64,000 bases of DNA from Siderastrea radians (lineage: Eukaryota > Cnidaria > Anthozoa > Scleractinia > Rhizangiidae), in contig OZ024890.1 of the NCBI GenBank assembly GCA_964017195.1, forward strand, positions 48,815,093 to 48,879,092, given 5' to 3'. Positions within the stretch are counted from its first letter, which is position 1, and the number at the start of each line of letters is the position of its first letter. Positions 37,201-45,632 of this stretch are shown piece after piece. Under the pieces are notes generated by a model. The model was not told the origin of the DNA, ran no database searches, and saw nothing but the letters and a program-made list of their open reading frames with translations. Position numbers and translations under genes: made by a program.

Positions 37201-40200
37201 CAAGCTGTAGAAGAGGCCACCATATAAATAAAAGTTTTAAGTTAAAGGAATTGACTTTAAAAACGTTTTACCCTAGCCAACACAAACACAGACTTAACCG
37301 CAAAATCCTTCATCAGCAGCTGAGCTTTGAGAACGTAGAAGAAGCCACCATATAAATTAAAGTTTTAAAACGTTTTACTGCAACAACACAAACACAGAGC
37401 TTTGCTTGAATGCAAAATCCTTCATCAGTACCTGAGGCCCGTATTTGTTCAACTCGCACCGTCTTTGGGTGATGTGATATTTGATGGAGCCACAGTTGTG
37501 TGTTGCCAGACATTTCTGTGCACACTGGATCATTCCTCTTGATGATAAGGAACTCATGTTAAGACCAAGAAGAACGTGATCGGGTTTGGAATAAATGCCA
37601 CCGATGAAATGTCTCCCTTCTCTGGCGTGTTTTGTTGAAGTCTCAATAGTCTCTTCCACCTGACAGTGGAAAATAAGTGCAGCCAAAACGATAATCGCTC
37701 TTATCTTCGATTCATCTTCGTCTCAAACGAAAATCGACTAGATTATGACTGTCTTAATTAATTCTCTCCAAACTCGCACGGACGATTGTTTTCAAAGGAA
37801 GCTTATTTCGGACGCTCAACATATATAGCCAAAACCAACATTAAGAATGGCAGAACAAACTTCTTCATTTACGTAAGCAACAAAGAACCTTAGACAAATG
37901 CAATAAATACACTGAAGATCTCCATAGATTTAATTAAATTTTTTTTTAGCAAAATCGATTCTCTTTCAAGTGCCTAACAACATAATACGGAATTTCAATT
38001 TTTGAACTTATTACATCAATTTTTTTAACGTATTACATTGGTTCCTTAGCAAGCAGACTTAGTCTTTGGAATATGTCTATTGTTGGACACTGGAACGTAA
38101 AGTTTTACACTTGAATTTACTAGAAAAGAGAACCTAACAAACTTAATGCTTGGAGTACTAAAACTGCACAAATCTCAGGAGATTTTTCATTGACAAAAAT
38201 AGATGCTACTCGTTTGACAAAGATAAATGGCAGACACGAGAAACCAAGCTTGGAAGCTATGTATGCTCTTTTAACAGGTTGTTTAAAAACAGCTAACAAC
38301 ACCTTACCGGTCGTGTTTGTCTTATCCTCGCCAAATGTCCGTCTTTAAATTTTGTGTTTATTCAAATGAATTCCCCCTGTCTTCTGTTAGTCAGTTAGGC
38401 AAACAGCCGACCGTATTTCATGTGTATAAGATGACCTGTTGTATGTCTCCTATCAGTCCTCTTTAAAATTCGGTTTAGTATAATATTATTTGAGTACATT
38501 GCTCTTTTCTTTCTTTTATCTCTCTTCAATTTTCTTTACTGCAGAGGAGATCTATATTAGAAAATAAAATGAAGTTAACAACCAATATTTCTTCTCACAC
38601 ACTTAAGCTAGGTAATAGCACCGTGCGATATTGAGGCAAATATTATTTCACTTTTGTTCTGTTTTTGCTTAGTAAGACTGAAACACAAAGATAAAGCACA
38701 AGCCGTTCAAAATACATCGTGTAGATTTTCACATACCAAAAATCAACTCATATACAATCTACAAGAAGGCGAACGTACTCAAAAGGCGATCATTTCTTAT
38801 CAAAGGTCCCATCCAGGGAGGAGTTTTTCTCTTTCTTTTTTCTTTTGCTTTTTCTTGATTTATAGTGTCTTTAACACATCTAGAAACGTTAACCAAGCAA
38901 CAAAGAAATTAATTTTATGGAAAAACTGTCGAAAATTCGCCATAGGTAACTTACCAAACGGAATGCTACTTTTTCTGGTTAAATTGATCGTGTTTTAAGG
39001 ATCCTGCCCAGTCCTCTCTTTTCTCACAGAGGGGCGTTCCTTGTTTTAACAGGAGCCCACGCAGCCAAAGAAATATCACAATTGAATGGATACATAAGTT
39101 GTGGCAAAAACAGTGAACTGTTCAGATAGAGCAATGAAGAAATTTATTTTCTTCGTCCTTTTGGTCCTGCTCAAGGAATCTGCCGGGAGTTCGTGGATAC
39201 AAAATGATGAGAGGTAAGCTGAGGTTTTCTTTTTCTTGATTTCTTTTTTTACACGTTTATATGCTTTATTGTGAATCCCTAAAGAGGCTTTAAAGGTTAC
39301 ATCTGTAGAGGATGCCCTTTTAAAGTTTAAAAAGAGATCGGTCCTTAGTTTTCCCAGATAATTTTCCTCCATGGCCGTACAAGGTAGGTGTGTCGCTACG
39401 AAGTGTCCAATGTTAGCAAGACAGAGTTCTTGATCTCAGCGTCTAATGATGCACCAGGGTAGTTGATTGTAGAAATATACACTCACTGCCACATGCACAG
39501 ATGCACAGAGCCACATCTTGCGAGCTACGTTTATCCTGGGTTTGCTTTTTTGTGGCTGTTTACATGGAGGGAGGAAGATCCTAGCACTAGGAAGATCCTA
39601 GAAGGCGAAACAACTTTTCGTTTGGTTTACATGCAGAAATTTCGGTCGGGGTGGTTACTGGAAATCAAATAAAACTGTCGGCCTTTAGCAGCTGAACGCC
39701 TGGCCGCCGCCATGTTTGGTTTTTCTGTCCCTAGTACTAGGATCTTCCGAGCGAATTTAGTTTACATGGTGCTAGGATCTTCCTATCTCTCAGCTAGGAA
39801 GATCCTAGCACTAGAAAGATCCTAGCGCTAGGGCCAAGTACAACATTTTGCATGTAAACTGAATACAGAAAACATATGGCGCTAGGATGATCCGCCTTCT
39901 AGGATCTTCCTAGCGCTAGGATCTTCCTCCCTCCATGTAAACAGCCCCTAATATTTGACTAATATTTGGCCAACGACAAATGAACAACACCTTTATTTTC
40001 CGGTTCCCATTTAAGCTATGTATAATATGACCTAGCCTGCAGCACGAGTCTCTCAGTAGCTCAGTAGTTGGAACATCCGACCGGCGTACGAAGAGTCGTA
40101 CGTCTTACTCTCGTCCTCCACTCACTACATGCTGCAGGAATACCGCATCTTCCCACTATCTTTATTTTGATTCATTACAAAATGTTTGCACTTATTATTT

Positions 40201-43200
40201 TATTTCACCATAAGCACTGATCTAAGTGTTTTGGAAATCGGTTAGTTTTCATACCTTATCAGCATGAGTACAGTTCCACTATTCAACTGAGCAGGATTTC
40301 AGAGATTGAACCAAATATTTCTGATTCTATGCCTTTCGTATTGTTTTAATTTTATGAAGTTTTAATATTCTATCAGGCTAAGAAGTTTGCTTTTTTGCTA
40401 CCGTTTCAAACTTATATTACATCATTGTTGGTGTCTACAAGTTCGGTTCTACCTTAATTAAAGACCTCCGTTATGATACTCCTTCTACGGAGAGAATATT
40501 TTTAAAAATAAAATGTTCCGATCAAAAGAGAGCATAGTTGATGTCATCGTTTTTCGATTTTCATATTTTATTGTAACCCGGCAAAAAATGGGCTTCCTGG
40601 AATGAACTTTGTGCATCACTGCAGTTACGCCCCAGAACCGCAAAACCCTGATGTCTTTGAGTGCGCCACTATCGGCGGTGGTATCAGAGACTGTCAGAAG
40701 CTCGGTAAGAAGATGCTGATATCCCTTGGCGGGGACACTTGTGATGGGAGTCTGGATAGCGCTCAGAATGCTAAGAAGCTTGCATACTATATATGGAATC
40801 TGTTCTTGGGAGGAAAAGACACGCAGGAGAAGAGACCATTTTTGTAGTACGTAATGACTGATCATCGAAAATACCAACGTTGTAGACTTCTCCGCTTTTC
40901 ATGAAGAATAACGTTACTGAGGGGCTTTGAAACAATGGGGGCAAACTCACAAACTACGAATTGCCCCCCTGAAAAGCGGAAAATAGTTCTGCTAAAATAT
41001 CTTTCAGAACCAGAGGATCATTGGCAGCCCAACGCAGTCGTTTTCAGTGGAGTCGTGGAGAAGGGTAATACGACTCCCTTGAAAACGACTGCGTGGGAGG
41101 CTAGAGGATCGTTTGAAAAAAATATATATCCCACTTTTTGGAAAGGGTCAATTTTGCTGTATTCTTCAGCGTGGTAAGCAATTTCCAGTTATCCCTTTTT
41201 GGATAGCCCCCTAAGCCTCTGAATATTCTTTACGACTGTAATAGATTTAAAAAAGAATCCTCTCCCATGCCAGTGAGAACAAAGGAAGACATAGCTGTGT
41301 AAACAATAAACCATCGTTTTCCTTCCGGACCAAAAATAGCAAAACACAAAGACCTGAAGCATAGCAAATCACGCTTAAACATTTCCCTCTTAACGAACAC
41401 AAAACTTTGAGAAAAAGAATTGATTCTTGTCATCGCTAGTTTTTATCTTGGTGGATTTGATGACGAAGAAGACACATTTTTCAGTTTGGCTGATACCTTT
41501 CTGAGCATATTCCCGAGCGTTTATCTGTTTCTTTGCAGGACGGTTATAGATGGTGTTGTTGTAGATATGGAGATAGGAAGTCATAAATACTACCCCGACT
41601 TTGTTCGTGAGATGTGGCGCCTGATGAACACAGATCCTAGTAAACAGTGCCTGATCACAGCAGCCACTCAGTGTCCGTTTCCTGATAAATGGATGGGACC
41701 TCAGATTCAAGGATCTGCCTTGGAAGGTACTGTTCATCCGTTCTCATTTCCAACATGAAACATGTTCTCTTACATGCATTATGCAGTCCCGACTCTTGCA
41801 CAATGTTGAGTCATACTACAAATTAGTAAGTGATACCCTCATGGTGTCAGATAACATTTGTTCTGCCACCAAAACAGCGACAAATCTTCATAATGAGTAA
41901 TTGATGCACGGGTGGAAGAGAGCAGAGAGTTGGAGCATCGTCTAAGGTGACACCATAGAGCTGAAATTGACAAACGAAGGTCAATGGATGAATGAACAGT
42001 TTCAAATGTTTCGAAGTAAAAGGTCTGATCTAAGAAATATCGAGAGTTTATCTAGTGGAGTCGTTACTAGGTGCTGTCACCGACTTGCTCAGCTTTCCTG
42101 ACTTCAATTTGCTGGCCTGTATTTGAAATGAATGCTAACAGACACTAAAGCCCAATCACAATAAATCTAATAACGACAACGGTGATGTTTTTGTTTAGAC
42201 TATGGCCACGAATTTGACTACCTGTTCAGCCAATTCTACAATAACTACTGCTATCCAGGAGATCAGTACTTCATCCCCGTGATGGACACTTGGCTGAACT
42301 GGGCACAAAGTATTCCTAACGGACCTCTAATTGTACTCGGTTTGCCGGCTGGACCTGAGGATGAAATAAGTTCCATGTGGTCAAAGGATCTGGCAATTCT
42401 AGTAAGCTGGGAGACTTGACAGGAACTTAACCTCCTCCAAACAGTACAGCAGGATACGAAGTAACTAACCCAAGCGAAATCTAAGGAGCCAGTTGATCTG
42501 AACCGTGAATACCAAGATCTGTTTCGTGGGCTCGGAAAAGATAAATAATTACCAGGCAAAACTGCATATTGATGAGTGTCTCACCTGTCGCACAACCCCT
42601 TACAAGAGTTCCTTTCCATGTGCGCAAGCAGCTGGAGGAACAGCTACAATGTGGTGAAGAGCAAGGCGTCATAGATAATAAAGAGGGTCCTACGCCATGA
42701 ATATCACCCATTGTGGCAAGGGTCGCGTATGTGCAAATATGCAAACCCATAGCACGAACTGAGCGATGGGCTTTAAGACTTCAGCCTTACCAATCACTGT
42801 AAAGTACATTGGTAAAATACATGTCACGACACCCATCGCATCCAGCGACCGAGACAAGTCGCATTAGCAGCATTCGAGGCGAATCAGAAGAGCAACTGGC
42901 ACGAAGTAGTCAATTGTTGTCAAAAATTTTCGTCCGGCTAGAGAAAGAATTTCTGCTTACCTTCTGTTCTCAAGGCAACTTCATCCTACGCCAGAACGTG
43001 TATAGTTAAAACTTCGAACCTCTTAAGACGAAATTTCCTGACGTGACGATTTTTCTAAGATCCGGGAAAATGTTCCCAAGGCACAAGCCAAAACCAAGGA
43101 GTACGCTGACAGTAAGAACTACATGAAGCCATCCACATTCCTAGAAGCGAGTTGATTCGAAGAGGAAGAGTGATAACCCCTACGATCCTCATCCCCACAT

Positions 43201-43875
43201 TATTGTGTAAAAGAAAAGATCTATGTAGACGGCGGAAACTAAAGACGGAGCTCAGGCCACTACAAATGGTGATAAAAAAAGACAGCACCCCATCTAGACG
43301 CTACCAACAACGGGTAAGGATGCGTGCCGTAAAGCTATTGTGTAAAAGAAAAGATCTATGTAGACGGCGGAAACTAAAGACGGAGCTCAGGCCACTAGAA
43401 ATGGTGATCAAAAAAGACAGCACCCCATCTAGACGCTACCAACAACGTGTAAGGATGCGTGCCGTCAAGCTGCAAGATTATGTTTTAGAGGACTTCAGCA
43501 AATTCTTGGTGCCTCATTTAGCCAAATATCAAAAAGAAAAAAAAGAGATCTAGACCGTGATGCGAATGCATGACTGTAATTTACAAGAGCTTTTAGTTTC
43601 CTTAAATAAACCCTGTATGACCAAAACGCCACAATAGCCATATTACAAAGCCTCAGCTGTGCTGTGCTTTGCTGTAATGACACTAGTGTACTATTTACTT
43701 AGCAACCTGCTGGGCATTTGTAATGTGTAATATTAATACGTGTGTTGTGCTTCCTTCTATCACAGTCCATGTTGACGACAACGGCAGCGTCCAAATAGAC
43801 CCAGCAGACGGAGAGCAAATAGAGATCACGGTAATAAAGGAAGATGGAACACATTTTACCGGTTACAAAGTATAG
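14387..43875 (+). CDS. Gene B: putative K+-selective, iGluR-like receptor channel
   Basis: Six exons join without a stop: 14387-15046, 15365-15459, 31315-31471, 32792-32867, 34174-34641, 43766-43875, predicting 521 aa. Visible parts: signal peptide; N-domain with about 11 N-glycosylation sequons; M1 (about residues 197-220); pore helix and filter VTMTTVGYGDKSP (filter Gly 252, its codon split between exons 2 and 3); M2 (about 263-285) ending SMFTAQVSSRL; S2-like domain starting IGVPPALYYDD; M3 (about 450-471); basic then acidic tail ending DGTHFTGYKV. A signal peptide plus external N-domain puts the pore loop on the cytoplasmic side, as in glutamate receptors and bacterial GluR0, while TVGYGD is the K+-channel filter. 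Expected role: ligand-gated K+ conductance at the plasma membrane; the ligand is unknown. The gene is stretched to 29.5 kb by insertions in introns 2 and 5. Exon joins are inferred from splice sites and paralogy with gene C; the last exon is the least certain. Confidence 0.8.
15830..16830 (+). repeat. Inverted repeat arm, left (partner 24890-26265)
   Basis: The sequence from GGATCCTCATAAACCAAATT through CCAGTAACTAGTGTC to GGGTTGGAGCTCATG recurs inverted at 24890-26265, with the right copy carrying about 370 extra bases (25545-25925). The arms lie about 8 kb apart inside gene B intron 2, on either side of the LINE. The arms hold no convincing gene. Confidence 0.75.
16920..17130. repeat. Dispersed non-coding repeat (relative at 48690-48900)
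   Basis: GATGACGTCACAAAACGTCA, then a segment with ATTGGATTTCGTGATTT and CCAAAAAGTGAACAAAAAT, is matched in order by the sequence at 48690-48900. Confidence 0.5.
17131..17949. other. Intronic sequence; GC-rich piece shared inverted with 24690-24850
   Basis: At 17850-17930 the sequence GCGGCCAGCCCGGGGTAGAC and its surroundings are matched in inverted orientation near 24770-24845. A C-run lies near 17190. No gene is seen. Confidence 0.4.
19909..20454 (-). pseudogene. Penelope-like element reverse-transcriptase fragment
   Basis: The open frame reads YDVFSLWDIDKQEIDLFL, HPAIKFTAEISDKDIPFLD, THYTSCHPPGVKRGFIKGE and LLARGYPKNLVERIL. These are the signature segments of the C-terminal half of Penelope/Neptune-type RT (RYIDD-like motif, IKFT.E, PFLD, HPP..KRGI). 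The catalytic RYIDD is damaged to RYD and everything upstream is missing. No GIY-YIG endonuclease follows in frame. Confidence 0.75.
20890..21050 (+). pseudogene. CR1/L2-type LINE tail relic
   Basis: Reading with stops, the plus strand gives LPIKYRIDFKI, TTYKVLNGLAPVLLP and TDLRSS. This is the conserved C-terminal signature of CR1/L2-group LINE reverse transcriptases. Frames are broken, and only this short piece is visible. Confidence 0.6.
21914..22380. repeat. Minisatellite, 9-bp unit GGTACACTC
   Basis: About fifty tandem 9-mers: GGTACACTC with variants GGTACAGCC, GGTACAACT and GGTACAACC. Because the unit is a multiple of three and stop-poor, it produces long open frames in several frames on both strands. 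None should be read as a gene. Unit slips of other than nine (for example at 22170 and 22228) break the register. Confidence 0.95.
23891..24889. other. Intronic sequence with a short tandem repeat; no gene
   Basis: Two diverged units lie at about 23970-24110, each with GGGATNT...CACGGGATTTG and a GTTCAGCGGT end. A GC-rich piece at 24690-24850 is the inverted partner of 17835-17935. No supported coding sequence. Confidence 0.4.
24890..26265 (-). repeat. Inverted repeat arm, right (partner 15830-16830)
   Basis: Read on the minus strand it follows the left arm, with the same order of words (TGACCAATTTGGGTTATGAG as the plus-strand form of the outer end; GTGGTACCAGG and CTCCAACCCTTATTTTCA inside). 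It contains about 370 bases (25545-25925) that the left arm lacks. Confidence 0.75.
26835..26985 (+). repeat. ~140-bp dispersed repeat, copy 1 of 3
   Basis: Begins GTTGGGAGAATTTGCATAAA, continues with GGTGATCACCTTCT and ends near TTTGGGGCTTTAA. Relatives at 33748-33885 and 51788-51925 share TTGGGAGAA, CATCAAG, GGTGATCAT, CATGACCTGTAT and the GAGAAATT-type end. There is no coding potential. Confidence 0.65.
26994..27054 (+). repeat. Left terminal inverted repeat of the DD38E element
   Basis: Matches the right end with roughly ten differences in 60 bases. The flanking TA is at 26992-26993. Confidence 0.85.
27470..28267 (-). CDS. Transposon accessory protein: SAM-like domain, coiled coil, CCHC zinc knuckle
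   Basis: 265 aa, uninterrupted, starting at ATG. Residues about 10-75 (YSWLSSI...LAPEFERRGFRS, LKYMNENDLEIII, LLLAERRIL) have the spacing of a SAM-type helical domain, usually a protein-oligomerising module. A low-complexity Ser-rich linker follows, then a helical segment with heptad-like Leu (SYLERKSAELTESLSLLQTQ). Next is a CCHC knuckle, CGRCHLAGHYKGRC (C-x2-C-x4-H-x4-C), and further Cys/His (CTDMNKCGASEKH). The C-terminus is a charged coiled coil. It is encoded within the inverted repeats downstream of the transposase and on the same strand, so it probably assists transposition, for instance by binding nucleic acid and multimerising. That role is inference; a captured host gene is the alternative. 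Confidence 0.7.
   Translation of the reverse strand: MAGQSDIGVSSEVYSWLSSISNGLNLQRLAPEFERRGFRSKHSLKYMNENDLEIIINSPDKLLLAERRILDKELQELKKPSLQPKELFPPSSTGPLQFVSGNSTLLVGPSSSVSVQSIEGPATEGKSCEKTTDHSSYLERKSAELTESLSLLQTQITSASDQLQSVRREYEEASSKANGRRGKLCGRCHLAGHYKGRCSNAPCTDMNKCGASEKHPESKSEIQELQKLIRDLEKKEAKAADELRSFKVAKERSSNNFFAIMRPRL
29029..30078 (-). CDS. IS630-Tc1-mariner superfamily transposase (DD38E)
   Basis: 349 aa, uninterrupted, ATG start. The N-terminal part carries helix-turn-helix-like DNA-binding sequence (LLREQVLDMIHSGISKRTTA, then TSRYFVQNVL). The catalytic triad is visible as D174 (CFDESSV), D262 (VILDNCGFHH) and E301 (PPYSPEFNSCE). There are 38 residues between the second D and E, hence DD38E. 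The PYSPEFN box is typical of the superfamily. It should cut and rejoin the element ends at TA sites. All key residues are present and the frame is open, so the protein could be functional. Confidence 0.9.
   Translation of the reverse strand: MEQNMRLCLNRSGKLYDNGRYYPRLLREQVLDMIHSGISKRTTATELKTSRYFVQNVLADYDRTGCSLPHMKVQPERRVITPDVVVSIEIEKLMKPSIYSAELQDRLLLDRIAHPWNLPSRSTISKCVRNDLFMTKKRIQQIPAESQRNDNIELRNVYLEQMADLDLRTVHCFDESSVLKTTANRRYGSAPKGQPAFEIQRYASNCTYTINLLHSPYRGDFVDVIEGPSNGNLLLLFFEEAVNLTRADGTAVLERGDTVILDNCGFHHGHFVEPILREMLGECGVNLLFQPPYSPEFNSCEFCFHDIKEFLRRNQRLAVEHTEYAIYEACANITQAKSVAYFLHCGYLL
30157..30216 (-). repeat. Right terminal inverted repeat of the DD38E element
   Basis: Inverse of the left end. 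The flanking TA is at 30217-30218. Confidence 0.85.
30217..31314. other. Rest of gene B intron 2; no gene
   Basis: Contains (AAAC)n at about 30362-30388 and several T/A runs. The polypyrimidine tract and acceptor of gene B exon 3 (CTCCTAAAG) end at 31314. Confidence 0.5.
31708..31790. repeat. Perfect 39-bp palindrome with 5-nt loop
   Basis: 31708-31746 and 31752-31790 are exact reverse complements around TTTCG. The arm begins GCCTCAGGCTCAGTAAATAT. A single arm-like piece (CAATATTTACTGAGCCTGAGGCGG) recurs at about 49565, so it belongs to a repeat family. It lies in gene B intron 3. Confidence 0.95.
31960..32600 (+). mobile_element. Penelope-like element 3' fragment with GIY-YIG endonuclease
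   Basis: The plus-strand frame reads CARKRCNTCPFLHNA, then TYCITCTLCQKVYIGETG and RRLGDRFREHLRDVE, the Cys-rich linker and GIY-YIG nuclease core of Penelope-like elements. PVARHVNLPDHS and SRKNLEQKSIFQIGTL follow. The RT is missing (5' truncation, usual for these elements). The 3' region has CTGACGAAGGACTAACGCTCGAAACGTC. It lies in gene B intron 3 in the sense orientation. Confidence 0.8.
32868..34173. other. Gene B intron 4; repeats only
   Basis: Open frames around 32898-33237 on both strands sit in a repeat-like block with similar ends (ACGAACAACCATTGGTTCC and GACGAACAATGTTTCC) and are not coding. The acceptor TTCTAG of exon 5 ends at 34173. Confidence 0.4.
33748..33885 (+). repeat. ~140-bp dispersed repeat, copy 2 of 3
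   Basis: Shares TTGGGAGAATTTGATTAAAC, GGTGATCATT and CTTGGGGCTTAAAGG with the copies at 26835 and 51788. Confidence 0.65.
35035..35340. repeat. G-rich dispersed repeat (relative at 47345-47680)
   Basis: Purine-rich on the plus strand. Shares TTTTGCAATCGAAAAAG followed by a CAAGG/AAAGG-type run and a similar G-rich flank with the block at 47345-47680. No coding function. Confidence 0.45.
35341..37204. other. Gene B intron 5, no gene recognised
   Basis: AT-rich sequence with isolated short open frames lacking domain or splice support. Nothing is supported. Confidence 0.4.
37205..37440. repeat. Tandem duplication of about 128 bp
   Basis: GTAGAAGAGGCCACCATATA...AAAATCCTTCATCAG occurs twice in a row with small changes. 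The second unit overlaps the end of the PAN-like exon on the minus strand, so the duplicated unit includes its splice donor region. Confidence 0.7.
37432..37710 (-). pseudogene. PAN/apple-like first exon, start codon lost
   Basis: The minus-strand frame has a hydrophobic leader (IRAIIVLAALIFHC), then a PAN/apple-like pattern: GMIQCAQKCLATHNCGSIKY, RRCELNKYGPQ. It ends at a donor, CCTCAG|GTACTG, at 37432. Such Cys-patterned exons are common in secreted and receptor proteins of cnidarians. No in-frame ATG precedes the leader: an ATG exists just upstream but is out of frame by one base and meets TAA, suggesting a frameshift. No next exon was found. It is probably a dead gene fragment inside gene B intron 5, though an upstream exon cannot be excluded. 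Confidence 0.5.
37711..39133. other. No gene recognised
   Basis: AT-rich intron sequence. An open frame at 38654-38998 follows a TTGCTTAG acceptor-like site but shows no family features. Confidence 0.35.
39554..39947. repeat. MITE with GGATCTTCCTAGC arms
   Basis: Terminal inverted repeats GGCTGTTTACATGGAGGGAG on the left and CTCCCTCCATGTAAACAGCC on the right. Inside are many copies of the palindromic word CTAGGATCTTCCTAG or close forms. It is inserted in the first intron of the chitinase-like gene. Confidence 0.85.
40045..40140 (+). repeat. tRNA-derived SINE-like relic
   Basis: CAGTAGCTCAGTAGTTGGAA fits an internal A-box promoter (TRGYNNAGYNGG), and a degraded B-box-like region follows about 40 bases later. 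It does not fold as an intact tRNA, so it is called a SINE remnant. Confidence 0.35.
42430..43560 (+). mobile_element. Gypsy-type LTR retrotransposon relic, internally deleted
   Basis: Broken plus-strand frames give LFRGLGKINNYQAKLHIDE (region before the RT), ERWALRLQPYQ...YMSRHPSHPA (end of RNase H and linker) and DPHPHIIV...KKRSM..TAETKDGAQATRNG (after the integrase). The RT core, integrase core and LTRs are missing. The long frame at 43152-43553 is an out-of-register reading of this relic. It replaces the expected last exon of the chitinase-like gene. Confidence 0.7.
43201..43470 (+). repeat. Tandem duplication, 135-bp unit, within the Gypsy relic
   Basis: 43201-43335 and 43336-43470 are near-identical (TATTGTGTAAAAGAAAAGAT start in both). 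The few differences suggest a recent duplication compared with the age of the relic. Confidence 0.9.
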
Positions 43876-45062
43876 AAGTGGTTTAACAAAACTGCGGTCT
43901 AAATCGATTTCAATCTGGCCAACCCGAATATGGAAACCTTCTTTACTGTATTAAACTTTCGTTGCGAAAGTCGACTTTTGTCGACAATTAGAGGAGTAGA
44001 CATTGAACCACTTGTGATGTCATCATTTTTGACGACACCAGATTGTTTTGATAAGCAGCTAACACAGCAAGGACAGATCCATCCATACGTGTGTCCATCC
44101 TCAACATCGACCAAATCCTGGCAGAGCTTTTCCAGAAAAACATGCCCAATTTTCAGTGCAAAATTGGTGGCAAAATAGGCCAAGTCGCTTATGGTTGATC
44201 AATATTCCAATTCCAGGTTTTTTTGAAGGGCTGAAGCCAAAACTTTTCCAGTGGATAGAAAGGGGATAAAGGGTAGAAGATAAAGAGAAAAGAAAGGGGG
44301 AGAAAAGGGGAAGGAAACGAGGCGAGAAAAAATTGGGAATGAATCTGCAAAAAAAAACTTAATAATAATAATAATAAAAATAAAAATAAAAATAAGCAGA
44401 GGCCAAATTTTGGCTAACGCGCATGCGCCAAAGCAAAACATTGTACAATTTACAACAGAACCTGGTTCAAAATCTAGCTCAATTGTAAAGAAATGTCTAT
44501 GTAATAAAGGTTAAAGGCATTTGGCAACATAGTACCCAAAAACTGCTTTATTGGTAAAAAATAGTTTTTTTTTTGAAAAAAGTGAGCAGCGAAAGGGTTA
44601 AATGACCGTCAAACAGACATTTAGCACAGACTAAAGGAACATTCGTCAAATAAACCCACTCGTAAGAATATTAAGGCGTTCATTTATTGCCTTAAACCAG
44701 GTCTATGTTAGACTTCATGTAAATATAATTGGCCCTTGACTTCCTTGAGCCACTCTGAACTGAGAGAACTTATTATATAATACCGAAGAATGAATAAAAA
44801 TACTTTTAAAACAAATTCAATCGCGAGGAACTCAGCAACGAGTGTTTACGGTGGCTCTCGCGGACTTGTGCATTGTGTTATTCAGCGCTGCCTCAGGTAA
44901 AAGGGTTGTACACCTCGTTCCCAGGGCTCGCTGAGGAGGAAGTTGACGAGTTTCTTTTTTCTTGGCAAGCTAATTTCTATCTCCGACGGGTTTTGTTTGA
45001 CGAATTTAATTCCTGATATTACAAGACAATGGGACAGTTCTTACTAGAGACGTTGACGTTGG

Positions 45063-45228
45063 CGTTGCCTAGTTCCTGTACGGCTTTTTCCCCGGCCTTC
45101 ACAGTCAACCCATTTCGGTGACGTATCCGAGACGATCGGCAGGGGAAAGCCCCGCTTTTTCGCTTGGACCACGTGACCCGAAACGGTTCGACCGCGACGA
45201 AATACAGAGGCCTAGGGACTAGGCAACG
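45063..45228. repeat. Short MITE, ends CGTTGCCTAG
   Basis: The left end CGTTGCCTAGTTCCTG and right end CAGAGGCCTAGGGACTAGGCAACG are inverted repeats around about 120 bp. The minus-strand open frame across it is a by-product. Confidence 0.7.
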
Positions 45229-45632
45229 TCTGATGGACAATTCGCCTATGTGTAAATCCGAAGACGAATTTTGACGGTTGACGCGTCTAGATATAAATCA
45301 TTAGACGGATAACGACGGGTGTTTTGTCTATGATCAGGCCGAGTGGGAGCCTGGCGAGAGAATCAATAATACGGTCTATCAAATATGGTGGCACTCTTTG
45401 TACTGCTCACTAACAAAGCGAGAAAAAGAAAAATAGACATCACAGTATATCAGAGAAGAGCATACTGAGTCACCTGTGTGCCTGAGCCAAACATTAATAA
45501 CTTTATCAACTTCGTGTTATAATTCTTTATTGCCAATCACGACAAAAGATTACAAGACAAGAAGAGATGAGACGGAGACTCAAGAAATGGTGAGAGGACG
45601 GCCCAAGAAACGGCTGGGACTAAAAGTAGAAC

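Larger units (their letters stand above)
39134..42401 (+). pseudogene. GH18 chitinase-like gene (hevamine/class III type), incomplete
   Basis: Exons: 39134-39213 (signal peptide MKKFIFFVLLVLLKESAGSS, donor GTAAGC), about 40577-40843, 41539-41726 and 42199-42401. They encode parts of the class III GH18 barrel in order: GIRDCQKLGKKMLISLGGD, YYIWNLFLGGKD, the catalytic strand DGVVVDME, TAATQCPFPDKWMG, FDYLFSQFYNN and LIVLGLPAGPE. The family motif is DxxDxDxE; here the middle Asp is Val, but the last Asp and the catalytic Glu remain. Problems: no exon encodes the first strand (IAVYWGQN-type), the exon at 40577 lacks an AG acceptor (CCCGG stands where CAG is expected), and the last barrel exon is replaced by a Gypsy relic. 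It lies wholly within gene B intron 5 on the same strand. It would act on chitin if whole; probably a pseudogene. Confidence 0.75.

Noticed and set aside
38654..38998. A 114-codon plus-strand frame after an acceptor-like site
   Set aside because: No domain, leader or partner exon; composition changes to low-complexity halfway. Left as unassigned intron sequence.
40045..40140. A tRNA gene
   Set aside because: An A-box-like segment is present, but the B box and cloverleaf pairing are poor; kept only as a SINE-like relic.
43152..43553. A 133-codon basic protein with an internal repeat
   Set aside because: It is an out-of-frame reading of a Gypsy relic containing a 135-bp tandem duplication; the relic's own frame gives recognisable Gypsy post-integrase sequence.
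45063..45240. A 73-codon minus-strand protein
   Set aside because: It lies across a small MITE and its ends coincide with the inverted repeats.
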